The translations under genes were made by a program, and so were the position numbers. Below, piece by piece: positions 1 through 7,941 of a DNA stretch of 64,000 nucleotides. Every line of letters begins with the position of its first letter. The first letter of the stretch is position 1. A model generated the notes under the pieces. That model was not told the origin of the DNA. It worked only from the letters and a program-made list of their open reading frames with translations, and did not search any database. The stretch is from Tolypothrix sp. NIES-4075 (lineage in GTDB: Bacteria > Cyanobacteriota > Cyanobacteriia > Cyanobacteriales > Nostocaceae), in NCBI RefSeq assembly GCF_002218085.1, contig NZ_BDUC01000008.1, forward strand, positions 1-64,000, written 5' to 3'.

Positions 1-19
1 ATAGCAACCGCCAGGTTGG

Positions 20-936
20 TTAGGACGCTAAACTTAGAACATGCTCCATAGCTTCTCGTAGTGTTTCAAAATGCTCTAGTTGCTTGCGAATGCGACTTTT
101 TAGCCACGACCAGCATTTTTCAATTTGGTTCAAGTCCGGTGAATAGGGTGGTAAGTACCACATCTGACAGCCTGCATCCCGGACCAATTGCTCAATGCGT
201 CCGCCTTTGTGAAAGGTGGCGTTGTCAATCACCAGTTTCTGCCCTGGTCTCAAGGTGGGAATCAAGCACGTTTCCAACCAAGTTTCAAATACCTCTCGAT
301 TACAAGCCCCTTCAATCGTGAATGGTGCTAGCAACTGTTGCCCACAAAGTGCGGCAATCATATTGACTCGACCTGTTCGGCGACCGGACTTCAGGTCATG
401 AAAGCGCTCCCCTCGAGGACTGTAGCCATAGCCATAGTCGTCTCGATGATCCATACCTGACTCATCGGCATAAACAATCTGTTCGTTGTTAAGGGTGGCT
501 AGTTGTTCGACAAAAGCTTGGCGTAATTGTTCATTTGTTTCACGGTAGCCGTAAGTTTTTTTTTTCGCGTCAACCCAATTTTCTTCAAGGCACGTGATAT
601 TGTGCGTTAGCGAAGCTCGCCGTTGGCGAAGCCTCTCGAAGAGAAGGCATCGCTGATCTGTTCATCCCACAACTGAGCCATCTCCACCTGGGTTTTGTCA
701 CCATGGGTTTCGGCAAAGGCTCGAAACTTCTCCCAGTCAGTGATCTTGTTATTCTTACCTCGATGCTCCCTTACTTTGGTTCCGAAGTCTCCCGTCTCAG
801 CTTTACGCCGCAACCATAAATTAATCGTGTTGCGGCTAATGTTAAAATATTCGCTCGCTTCACAACGCTTCATGCCATTGAGTTCGATCGCCTCAATGAC
901 TTTTTGGCGTAGGTCGTAGCTGTAGGGTTTAGGCAT
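20..936 (-). pseudogene. IS630 transposase, interrupted
   Basis: The N-terminal part (936 down to 607) is a helix-turn-helix with the typical opening PYSYDLRQKVIEAI and RNTINLWLRRK. The C-terminal part (454 down to 20) is the DDE domain, with VIDNATFHKG and the LPPYSPDLNQIE block that ends IS630 enzymes. Two lesions separate them. A 42-nt insertion (607-648) adds 13 codons and a TAA stop. Further on, the reading frame changes at a run of ten A residues (minus strand, about 556-565), where a -1 shift restores the family sequence KKTYGYRE. Without the insertion the sequence reads QISDRTISRALKKIG, as in intact relatives. It could once have been made by frameshifting, but the stop in the insertion makes this copy almost certainly inactive. 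Confidence 0.85.
607..648. repeat. 42-bp palindromic repeat inserted in the transposase
   Basis: The segment has a hairpin (GCCTCTC with GAGAAGGC around GAA) and the GCGAAGC-type wording common in small dispersed repeats of filamentous cyanobacteria. Removing it exactly rejoins GCG and ATCGC on the plus strand. This restores both a GCGATCGC-type HIP1 core and the transposase frame (S-D-R-T-I-S). A related sequence is seen near 22008-22048. Confidence 0.7.
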
Positions 937-1117
937 GACAGGAATAGCAGGAAAAGTGGAAGGGCTTTTCTATTCTATGTCCTAACTATGATGGCGACTG
1001 CTATATCTTCAAATCACCTTGAAGCGCTGGAAATCATTTTCTCATTTCCATCGCTTAATAAAGTTATTATACAGCAAAGTCATCCTTCCTAGGATAGATT
1101 TTAGAAATCGTCTTTTT

Positions 1118-1227
1118 CTCGTTCCATGCTCTGCATGGGAACGAAAACCCAGAGGCTTTGCCTCCTGTATCGAGAAGCGAGGCAGCAGGCTGGATATTCA
1201 CATTCTCATGCAGAGCATGGGAACGAG
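1118..1227. repeat. MITE-like palindromic repeat (CTCGTTCC ends)
   Basis: A left arm starting CTCGTTCCATGCTCTGCAT pairs with a right arm ending ATGCAGAGCATGGGAACGAG, apart from one missing C. A smaller hairpin, GAGGC-TTT-GCCTC, lies inside. No transposase is present. The reading frame across it is incidental. Confidence 0.7.
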
Positions 1228-1239
1228 ATACACACTTTC

Positions 1240-1374
1240 AACCCGCCTGGGGTTGCAAACCCCAGGCTAATAGCCTAAGTCCATTTTAATGGACTGAAAA
1301 GCTTGACCAAGACGCATTTAGTCATCTTTAGATGACTTTAGCTATTAGCCATAGGTTTTAACCTATGGCGGGTT
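1240..1374. repeat. Nested multi-hairpin palindromic repeat
   Basis: The outer arms AACCCGCC and GGCGGGTT enclose two hairpins (TGGGGTT/AACCCCA and ATAGGTT/AACCTAT). These enclose a stem GGCTAATAG/CTATTAGCC, which in turn encloses AGTCCATT/AATGGACT and AGTCATC/GATGACT hairpins. The whole forms one cruciform-like unit of 135 bp with no coding capacity. The remaining sequence up to about 1480 holds nothing recognisable. Confidence 0.75.
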
Positions 1375-1483
1375 ATGCGAATTATTGAAGTTGTAATTTG
1401 TCAAGAGATATTGATTATTAATTTCAACTATTGACAAATCACAACCACAACAAAAAAAAATGCACCTTAATTAAACGCTTTTA

Positions 1484-1714
1484 TCAAAAAACCTGTTCTA
1501 ACTTTTGGAAGTCGCGCTCTACCTCTTGGAAAAGAGACTTGTTATTGGGGTCAGTCTTTAGGGCTTTTTTCAGATAAATTCTGGCTTTGAGCAGTTGTTT
1601 TTCAGCAATTAGCGCTCGTCCCCAAATTTGATAGGCGATCGCTTGCCATTGTCGCACTTCGGCATCTTCAGGTAAACGTTCAGCCAAAGCTTCCGCAAGA
1701 GCGATCGCGTACAA
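1484..1714 (-). pseudogene. Truncated copy of the J-domain/TPR gene, C-terminal part only
   Basis: About 73 residues (from IALAEALAERLPEDAE to DFQKLEQVF) match the last third of the J-domain protein at 2672-3310, with only a few changes (for example ALIAEK for ALIKEK and SLFQEV for SLSQEV). The J domain and proline-rich linker are absent. The match ends at a GCGATCGC site at its 5' end and just past the stop codon at the other. The open frame has a possible ATG three codons before the homology, but no independent gene is likely. Both copies run in the same direction, so they form a direct repeat of about 230 bp around the toxin-antitoxin pair. Confidence 0.8.
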
Positions 1715-1900
1715 CGCAACATTTACCAGCTTTTTGTTAGGTATGCGCGATCGCGTAACCCAACCTTGTATCTTAGAAAAACGCTAAAGTGTTAGTATTG
1801 TGAGTGTCTCCCGCTTCAGCATTGTGGAAAACAAGCAATCCCTTAAGTGCTTTTTCTGCGGCTTGCCGACGTAATTTTATATAATTGCTATTAATTGCTT

Positions 1901-2149
1901 ATGACTAATATCATTATCCCTAATCTTGATGATGACATCAAATCTCGTCTGCAAAAACGAGCCGAAAAACATGGTCGTTCCCTTGAAGAAGAAGTCAAAG
2001 AAATTCTCCGCATCGCTTTGTCAGAAAATAACGAACATTCCTTAAACCTAGCGACTATGATTGAGCAGCGTTTTGCGAACTTGGGAGAATTTGAATTACC
2101 GGAAATCAAGAGAGAACCTATCTTCACAGTATCAACCTTTGAAGAATGA
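1901..2149 (+). CDS. Antitoxin, FitA/VapB-like ribbon-helix-helix
   Basis: An 82-residue protein. The N-terminus TNIIIPNLDDDIKSRLQKRAE followed by GRSLEEEVKEILRIAL is the strand-helix-helix pattern of FitA/Arc-type antitoxins, which bind DNA as dimers and hold the toxin with their C-terminal tail. The ATG at 1901 is preferred over an upstream TTG because the RHH domain starts there. Its last four bases overlap the start of the PIN toxin (ATGA), typical of a translationally coupled toxin-antitoxin operon. By analogy the pair should repress its own promoter, which would lie in the preceding 150 bases. Confidence 0.85.
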   Translation: MTNIIIPNLDDDIKSRLQKRAEKHGRSLEEEVKEILRIALSENNEHSLNLATMIEQRFANLGEFELPEIKREPIFTVSTFEE

Positions 2150-2586
2150 TTATTCTTGATACTAACGTGTTGTCAGAACTTATGAAGCCTAAAAAGTCTG
2201 AAATAGTTCGTAATTGGGCTGCTCAACAATCCGTAATGAATTTCTTTACTACAACAATCACTCAAGCAGAAATCCTTTATGGTATTGCCCTACTCCCTGC
2301 GGGAAAACGCCGTTCGGAACTTAGCCAAGCAGCACAGCTGATGTTTTTAGAAGATTTTGCTGAACGTGTTCTTCCCTTTGATGGAGGTGCTGCTGTCGCT
2401 TTTGCCAATATTGCATCCCAAAGACGACACAATGGCACTCCTATTTCCCAAGCTGATGCTCAGATTGCTGCTATTTGTTACATACATAAAGCAACCATCG
2501 CAACACGTAATATCTCTGACTTTCAAGGATGCGGTATTTCCATTATTAATCCTTGGGAAGTTCCCAAAGAAGTAATGGAAGATTAA
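2146..2586 (+). CDS. vapC: PIN-domain ribonuclease toxin, VapC/FitB-like
   Basis: A 146-residue PIN protein of normal family length. The metal-binding acidic residues can be seen as D5 (IILDTNVLSE), E42 (QAEILYG), D104 (SQADAQIAAI) and D125 (TRNISDF). This family acts as Mg-dependent RNases on tRNA or other RNAs and is neutralised by the co-encoded antitoxin. It overlaps the antitoxin gene by 4 bp. The pair is bounded by a direct repeat of the J-domain gene's 3' end, which suggests it arrived with, or could be lost by, recombination. All catalytic residues are intact, so it is probably active. Confidence 0.88.
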   Translation: MIILDTNVLSELMKPKKSEIVRNWAAQQSVMNFFTTTITQAEILYGIALLPAGKRRSELSQAAQLMFLEDFAERVLPFDGGAAVAFANIASQRRHNGTPISQADAQIAAICYIHKATIATRNISDFQGCGISIINPWEVPKEVMED

Positions 2587-2671
2587 ATTATGTGGAAAAA
2601 TGAAGTATTGTGGGTAAACGAAAGGTCTAACCCACCATCCGCCAACGGTATCCGCAAAAGTTGAACCAAAT

Positions 2672-3310
2672 TCAAAAAACCTGTTCTAACTTTTGGAAGT
2701 CGCGCTCTACCTCTTGGGAAAGAGACTTGTTATTGGGGTCAGTCTTTAGGGCTTTTTTTAGATAAATTCTGGCTTTGAGCAGTTGTTTTTCTTTAATTAA
2801 CGCTCGTCCCCAAATTTGATAGGCGATCGCTTGCCATTGTCGCACCTCGGCATCTTCAGGTAAACGTTCAGCCAAAGCTTCCGCCAGCGCGATCGCTTGC
2901 GGAAACCTTCTTTCTTTCAAAAACCGCTGCAACTGCTCATAAGTCTTCCACTTCAGCCGCTGTTCTATTTCCACCAAATTAGGCGGCTTTGGTGTCGGTT
3001 TTGGTGGCGGTTTTGGCATCGGTTTCTCCTGTGTCACCGTGACTACAGGTTCTGGACGCTTTGTCTTTGTTGACTGAGGCGCCTTTTCTTGCGGCTGAGT
3101 TGACCGTTGAGCCATTTCCTCTGGCGGTACAACCGTCAAAAGCAACTTGTAAGCCTCTGTCAAAGCAATAAATTTGTCTTGAGCTTTTTTATCACCTGGA
3201 TTTATATCGGGATGATATTGCTGCGCCAGCCGTCGGTAAGACGTTTTGATGTCAACAAACGAGGCTCCCGACCTTAAACCTAATACACGGTAGCAATCTC
3301 CAAGATCCAT
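2672..3310 (-). CDS. J-domain protein with TPR-like C-terminus
   Basis: A 212-residue protein. Residues 1-60 are a J domain (CYRVLGLRSGASFVDIK, YRRLAQQYHPDINPG) with the HPD tripeptide needed to stimulate DnaK/Hsp70 ATPase. A proline/lysine-rich linker (about 75-105, PKPPPKPTPKPP) follows. Residues 120-212 form a helical TPR-like region (FPQAIALAEALAERLP, QLLKARIYLKKALKTDP). It lacks the zinc and C-terminal domains of DnaJ, so it is a class C J-protein, likely a specialised Hsp70 adaptor whose client is unknown. The 3' third is duplicated at 1484-1714. Confidence 0.85.
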   Translation of the reverse strand: MDLGDCYRVLGLRSGASFVDIKTSYRRLAQQYHPDINPGDKKAQDKFIALTEAYKLLLTVVPPEEMAQRSTQPQEKAPQSTKTKRPEPVVTVTQEKPMPKPPPKPTPKPPNLVEIEQRLKWKTYEQLQRFLKERRFPQAIALAEALAERLPEDAEVRQWQAIAYQIWGRALIKEKQLLKARIYLKKALKTDPNNKSLSQEVERDFQKLEQVF

Positions 3311-3417
3311 CTTCAGCCATCAGAAGCAAGAATATCAGCTATCAGCTTAAAGCCTGAAGTATAAATCATAAAGACTAAATTTTTAATTTAAAGTTCATAC
3401 TTCACAATTTTCGCCAA

Positions 3418-3556
3418 GAGTGGGGGAGGGGGAGAGTGGGAGAGTGGGGGATGGTGAGAGGGAGGGATGGGGGGAAAGAATTATTCTTATTGTCCTCCTT
3501 GTCTCCCTTGTCCCCCTTGTCCCCCACTCCCCCACTGCCCTTGTCCCCCTCCTCTC
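3418..3556. repeat. Low-complexity G-rich/C-rich heptamer repeats
   Basis: A purine-rich stretch (GGGGGAGAGTGGGAGAG) is followed by a complementary pyrimidine stretch (CCCTTGTCCCCCTTG). The two can pair loosely. The repeat sits directly after the clpP stop codon. It resembles the short tandem repeats found between many genes of heterocystous cyanobacteria and could act as a transcript end, but no clear T-tract terminator is seen. Confidence 0.55.
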
Positions 3557-4150
3557 CTACGGTCGGTCTTCAATCACACGGTCGATTAAACCGTACTCTT
3601 TCGCTTCAGCAGCAGACATGAAAAAGTCACGATCCATGTCTTTTTCAATTTTTGCTAAAGTTTGACCGGTGTTATCAGCGTAAATATTATTTAGCTGATG
3701 ACGAATCCGGAGAATTTCTCTTGCCTCAATTTCGATATCAGATGCTTGTCCGCGAGTTCCACCAGAAGGTTGGTGAATCATGATTCGTGAGTGAGGCAAT
3801 GCAAGCCGTTTACCTTTAGTACCAGCTGCTAGCAGAAACGAACCCATCGACGCAGCTAAACCGACACAAATCGTAACCACATCTGATTTGATGTGCTGCA
3901 TTGTATCGTAAATCGCCAAACCAGATGTCACCATTCCACCGGGGGAATTGATGTATAGTTGAATATCCTTACCTGGATCTTCCGAATCCAAATACAGCAT
4001 TACAGCGATGATTTGGTTGGCAATTTCATCATCAATGTCTCGTCCCAAGAAAATAATCCGTTCCCGGTAAAGACGATTGTAAATATCAACCCACTGTGTA
4101 TATTGTTCCCCTGGCATCCGGTAGGGAACTTTAGGAACGCCTATAGGCAT
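3557..4150 (-). CDS. clpP: ATP-dependent Clp protease proteolytic subunit (ClpP3 type)
   Basis: A 197-residue serine protease subunit. The catalytic triad is complete: S101 in GLAASMGSF, H126 in IMIHQPSGG and D175 in DMDRDFFMSA, equivalent to the E. coli triad. Substrate binding motifs (INSPGGMVTSG) are intact. It lies 127 bp downstream of clpR on the same strand. That is the clpR-clpP3 order known in cyanobacteria, where ClpP3 and ClpR form a mixed core served by ClpC. It acts in the cytoplasm in regulated protein turnover. Assignment to the P3 paralogue rests on this linkage. Confidence 0.93.
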   Translation of the reverse strand: MPIGVPKVPYRMPGEQYTQWVDIYNRLYRERIIFLGRDIDDEIANQIIAVMLYLDSEDPGKDIQLYINSPGGMVTSGLAIYDTMQHIKSDVVTICVGLAASMGSFLLAAGTKGKRLALPHSRIMIHQPSGGTRGQASDIEIEAREILRIRHQLNNIYADNTGQTLAKIEKDMDRDFFMSAAEAKEYGLIDRVIEDRP

Positions 4151-4277
4151 AATTTTCTCCGTTTGTCAATAGTTAATAGTCAAGAGGAGCCAGTTGCGTG
4201 GGCGGCTCTGCCGACTTGAGCAATCTGGCGTTCATTAGTCATTTGTCTAATACCAGGGACAAACAACTAAAGACAAA

Positions 4278-4940
4278 TTAAAGGACGCTAGCTGGTAATG
4301 GCGGATGGGCGAGTTCTTCTTTCTCAAAAACTCGGTCAATCAATCCGTATTCCTTCGCTTGATAAGGTGTCATATATAACAGCCGATCCATGTCCTTGGT
4401 AATTCTTTCTGGGGGCTGTCCGGTGGTGGTAGACAGAATATCAACCAGCGATGCTTTATTTGCCAGAACTTCTTTCGCCCGAATTTGAATATCGGTTGCT
4501 TGACCTTGAGCGTAACTCTTAGGCTGGTGTAGGATAATGGAGGCGTTGGGCAAACTAGCGCGGCAACCTTTTGTTCCAGCACTGAGAAGCATCGCTGCCA
4601 TACCCATCGCTGAACCGATGCAGATGGTGTGGATGGCAGGCTTGATATATCTCATCGTGTCATAAATGGCGAAGGCTTCGGTTTCAAAGCCGACGGGATC
4701 GCCACTGTAACCGGAAGTGCCAGTAGAGTTTATGTAAATTTTAATTGGTTTCTCTGGATCGTCAGACTGTAAATACAGCAATTCAGCTACTATCAGTTCC
4801 GTGACAGCAGGCACCAGTGGCATCCCAAGATAGACAATTCGCTCTTTTAACAATAATGAAGGTAAATCTGGCGGGGGTGTCCGGTAGAAGTTATCGCCGC
4901 CGTATGGGGCTTGAACAGCCTTGATGGGGGAAATGTCCAT
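4278..4940 (-). CDS. clpR: ClpR, catalytically inactive ClpP-like subunit
   Basis: A 220-residue ClpP homologue. Where ClpP has the nucleophile (AASMGS) this protein reads SAMGMA, giving Gly for Ser. The triad Asp is Leu (DMDRLLYMT for DMDRDFFMS), while the His of LHQP remains. It also has an insertion near the oxyanion region (STGTSGYSGDPVG) and a long N-terminus. These are the marks of cyanobacterial and plastid ClpR, a structural partner of ClpP3. It is the upstream gene of the pair. The 264 bases upstream of its start contain a short G-rich repeat (about 5025-5090) and no other gene. Confidence 0.93.
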   Translation of the reverse strand: MDISPIKAVQAPYGGDNFYRTPPPDLPSLLLKERIVYLGMPLVPAVTELIVAELLYLQSDDPEKPIKIYINSTGTSGYSGDPVGFETEAFAIYDTMRYIKPAIHTICIGSAMGMAAMLLSAGTKGCRASLPNASIILHQPKSYAQGQATDIQIRAKEVLANKASLVDILSTTTGQPPERITKDMDRLLYMTPYQAKEYGLIDRVFEKEELAHPPLPASVL

Positions 4941-5204
4941 AGCAACTGTTGCCTGAAATTATGCCGTTAACTGTAATACATACTAGCGCGATGCTAGGTG
5001 TGTTAAAGGTGTGGATTTCTCGCTATGCAGGCAGGGGAGAGGGAAAGAGGGGGATCGGGGGATGGGGAGAGTGGGAAGAGTGCAGGGTGATTAAGATATT
5101 GTGAATATTGTTAACGTATGTTTGTGGGATAGATTTTCCGTAGCGCTATGCGTGCAGTTTGAAGTTATTTATAAATATGTATATCTGGATAGGAAACTTG
5201 GGTT

Positions 5205-6452
5205 ATGAAGGTTAGCTTGCAGCCAACTCTGAATGATAATAGTTTGGACGCGAATCAGCAAAACAGTCAACGTCAGTTGTCAATTTCGATTTCGGCGATC
5301 GCTGAAAATCTAGATCGCAATGTCCCTCTAAATTTATGCCTAATTTTAGACCATAGTGGCTCGATGAATGGGCGACCGCTAGAAACTGTCAAAAAAGCGG
5401 CGATTGGTTTGGTTGACAAACTCAAAAAAGGCGATCGCCTGAGTGTTGTAGTTTTCGATCACCGTGCTAAGGTCTTAGTCCCCAATCAATTTATCGAAAA
5501 TCCCGAACAAATCAAAAGGGAAATTAACCGACTTTCGGCGGATGGAGGAACGGCAATTGATGAAGGTTTGCGTTTGGGGATTGAGGAATTAGCAAAGGGT
5601 AAAAAAGAAACTATTTCTCAAGCTTTTCTGTTAACTGATGGTGAAAATGAACACGGTGATAATAACCGTTGTTTGAAATTTGCTCAATTGTCTGCTAGCT
5701 ACAATTTGACTTTGAATACTTTGGGATTTGGGGATAATTGGAATCAGGATGTTTTAGAAAAAATCGCTGATGCTGGTTTGGGTACTTTATCTTACATTCA
5801 ACAACCAGATCGGGCAGTAGAAGAATTTAGTCGGCTTTTCACCCGGATGCAAACGGTGGGATTGACGAATGCTTATTTACTATTCTCCCTAATGCCGAAA
5901 GTGCGGTTGGCAGAACTCAAACCGATCGCCCAAGTTGCGCCAGACACAATTGAGTTACCTGTACAATACGAAACTGATGGACGTTTGGCGGTGCGTTTGG
6001 GTGATTTAATGAAAGATGTAGAACGAGTGATTTTAGCGAATATTTATCTGGGACAATTGCCCGAAGGTAAACAAGCGATCGCTAATGTACAAGTCCGTTA
6101 CGACGATCCCACCGACAACCAAACTGGATTATTTTCGCCAAATATCCCAATTTATGCTAATGTAGTTCGGACTTACCAAGCTGCAAACGATCCGCAAGTG
6201 CAGCAACATGTTCTCGCGTTAGCCAAATATCGCCAAACTCAACTAGCGGAAGCGAAATTACAACAAGGCGATCGCGCTGGTGCAGCGACAATGCTGCAAA
6301 CTGCGGCAAAAACCGCTTTGCAAATGGGAGATAAAAGTGCCGCAACGGTGTTGCAAACTTCCGCGACAGTATTGCAAGCTGGGCAAGATTTATCAGAAAG
6401 CGATCGTAAGAAAACCAGGATTGTATCTAAAACTGTTTTGCAAGATCCTTAG
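5205..6452 (+). CDS. von Willebrand factor A domain protein
   Basis: A 415-residue protein with no obvious signal peptide. Residues about 40-220 form a vWA fold with a full metal-ion site: DHSGSMNG at 49-56 (DxSxS), GGTAID and LLTDGENEHG. After it comes a beta-rich segment and a C-terminal helical tail rich in Ala/Gln (about 320-400). Such stand-alone vWA proteins are common in cyanobacteria and are thought to scaffold protein complexes. No AAA MoxR-type partner lies beside it, so its role is unknown. Several HIP1 sites lie inside the gene. The ATG follows a GGAAAC stretch with only a weak ribosome site. Confidence 0.8.
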   Translation: MKVSLQPTLNDNSLDANQQNSQRQLSISISAIAENLDRNVPLNLCLILDHSGSMNGRPLETVKKAAIGLVDKLKKGDRLSVVVFDHRAKVLVPNQFIENPEQIKREINRLSADGGTAIDEGLRLGIEELAKGKKETISQAFLLTDGENEHGDNNRCLKFAQLSASYNLTLNTLGFGDNWNQDVLEKIADAGLGTLSYIQQPDRAVEEFSRLFTRMQTVGLTNAYLLFSLMPKVRLAELKPIAQVAPDTIELPVQYETDGRLAVRLGDLMKDVERVILANIYLGQLPEGKQAIANVQVRYDDPTDNQTGLFSPNIPIYANVVRTYQAANDPQVQQHVLALAKYRQTQLAEAKLQQGDRAGAATMLQTAAKTALQMGDKSAATVLQTSATVLQAGQDLSESDRKKTRIVSKTVLQDP

Positions 6453-6639
6453 TATTAAGTGTTAGTTGTTAATTGTTAGTTGATGGTTGTTAGTTGTTGA
6501 GTGTTGGTTGTTGGTTGTCCACTAACCACGCTCCCACTATCCACTAACTCCTAACTCCTAACTCCTTGAGTGTTGGTTGTTGGTTGTCCACTATCCACTA
6601 TCCACTATCCACTATCCACTAACTCCTAACTCCTAACTC
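6453..6639. repeat. Heptamer-type tandem repeats (TTAGTTG, CTATCCA, TAACTCC)
   Basis: The gap between the convergent vWA and MFS genes consists almost only of short words: GTTAGTTGTTAG, GTTGGTTGTTGG, CCACTATCCACTATCC and CTAACTCCTAACTCC. The first half is partly complementary to the second, so the gap could fold and serve both converging transcripts. This is the short tandemly repeated repetitive (STRR) type known from Calothrix and Nostoc. Confidence 0.65.
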
Positions 6640-7848
6640 CTAAGTGTTATCACCCTTGCGCTTATTTCTCTTAAAAAAGATTGTAAAGGCAACTGCCAAC
6701 ATCAACAAAGCAAATAAGCAAACTCCTTGCCATTGCCAATGATTCCAGCCATAAGCACCTAAAAACGAGCCTAAAGCGCCGCCAAGAAAGTAAAAGGTGA
6801 TGTAAAGCGCATTCAAACGACTGTGCAATTCGCTTTTGCAACTGTAGATTCTCGCTTGGTTGGAAACCATCGTTGTTTGTACGCCCAAATCGAGTAAAAT
6901 TACCCCGACAATTAACCCGATAAGCTGATGTCCAAATACCCAAAACAAAATAAAGGATGATGTTGTAATTAAAAGCCCCAATCCGACGGTTAACTTCGGA
7001 CTTCGTTTATCTGCTAATTTCCCAACTAAAGGGGCAGCAGCGGCACCTACAACACCTACTAGCCCAAATAAACCCGTAACCTCACTACCGTAATGATAGG
7101 GTGGCTGTGCCAGCAAGAAAACAAGGGTACTCCAAAACGCGCTGAAGGCTCCAAATGACATCGCTCCAGCTAATGCAGTTTCTTGCAGCACTGGTTGTTG
7201 GATTAACTCAAACAACGATTTCATCAAGCGCGAGTAAGAAACTTGCACTGACGATTGACTTTTAGGTAACAACTTGGATAAAGTAACAGCTAAAAGAATC
7301 ATCAGTCCGCTAGCAAGCCAATACATCGCTCGCCAACCCAAACTTGCACCCACAAAGCCGCTAATAGTTCGCGCTAACAGAATACCAATTAGCAAACCGC
7401 TCATCACCATACCGACAACTTTGCCTCGCTCTTGCGGTTTTGCCAGTTGCGCTGCAAAGGGTACAATTAGTTGTGGTGTAACGGTTGTAATGCCGATCGC
7501 TAAACTCGCTGCAAGCAAACAAGTTAGATTCGGCGATATTGCTGCTGCTGCCAACGCTACCGCCGTTAGCCCCAACATGGTTAAAATTAATTTGCGCTTC
7601 TCTAGCAAGTCACCCAAGGGAACGATGAGAAGAATTCCCACCGCGTAACCGATCTGAGTAAGTACGGGAATAAATCCAGACAAGTGAGCAGAAGCATGAA
7701 GCTTCTCTTGTATCAGTGCTAGTAGAGGTTGGTTGTAGTATAAATTAGCAGCCGCAGCACCGCTGGCGATCGCCATTATCAAGACTGTATAACGTTGTAA
7801 GGTTGCAGTGGCTGTCATTTTTTGGTTGGGTTTGTTAACGGTTGGCAT
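6640..7848 (-). CDS. MFS transporter (drug/metabolite exporter type)
   Basis: A 402-residue membrane protein with about 12 transmembrane helices. N-terminal motifs include NLYYNQPLLALI and the loop 2-3 motif GDLLEKRK (MFS motif A variant GxLxDrxGrr). LIVPFAAQLAKPQERGKVVG is also typical of the DHA1 subgroup that contains YnfM-like exporters. The protein would use the proton gradient to export a small molecule, and the substrate cannot be read from sequence. The gene is divergent from the VOC/GNAT pair, and a perfect palindrome in the shared region may control both. Confidence 0.85.
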   Translation of the reverse strand: MPTVNKPNQKMTATATLQRYTVLIMAIASGAAAANLYYNQPLLALIQEKLHASAHLSGFIPVLTQIGYAVGILLIVPLGDLLEKRKLILTMLGLTAVALAAAAISPNLTCLLAASLAIGITTVTPQLIVPFAAQLAKPQERGKVVGMVMSGLLIGILLARTISGFVGASLGWRAMYWLASGLMILLAVTLSKLLPKSQSSVQVSYSRLMKSLFELIQQPVLQETALAGAMSFGAFSAFWSTLVFLLAQPPYHYGSEVTGLFGLVGVVGAAAAPLVGKLADKRSPKLTVGLGLLITTSSFILFWVFGHQLIGLIVGVILLDLGVQTTMVSNQARIYSCKSELHSRLNALYITFYFLGGALGSFLGAYGWNHWQWQGVCLFALLMLAVAFTIFFKRNKRKGDNT

Positions 7849-7882
7849 TTCAAAACCAGAAATACGCAGACAACATACTATA

Positions 7883-7904
7883 GATTATCGACTTATCGAT
7901 AATC
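7883..7904. promoter_or_regulatory. Operator-like palindrome between divergent genes
   Basis: Perfect 9-bp arms GATTATCGA and TCGATAATC flank a CTTA spacer. The site lies 35 bp before the MFS start and 38 bp before the VOC start, where a dimeric repressor would block both promoters. The regulator is not encoded next to it. Confidence 0.5.
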
Positions 7905-7941
7905 TTCTTTCTTTAGATACTGATAGTTGAGGAACATGTAA

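Larger units (their letters stand above)
1..1004 (-). mobile_element. IS630-family insertion sequence, decayed
   Basis: Imperfect terminal inverted repeats of about 26 bp lie at 1-26 and 979-1004. Both outer ends read ATAGCA/TGCTAT and both carry the inner block GTTAGGAC. A TA dinucleotide sits at 2-3 and 1002-1003, which fits the TA target duplication of IS630/Tc1-like elements and gives a core of about 998 bp. The element holds one transposase on the minus strand, broken as described in the next entry. The window starts at the element's left edge, so the left flank cannot be seen. Confidence 0.85.

Noticed and set aside
1019..1270. 83-codon frame on the plus strand
   Set aside because: It runs through two palindromic repeats and has no protein character.
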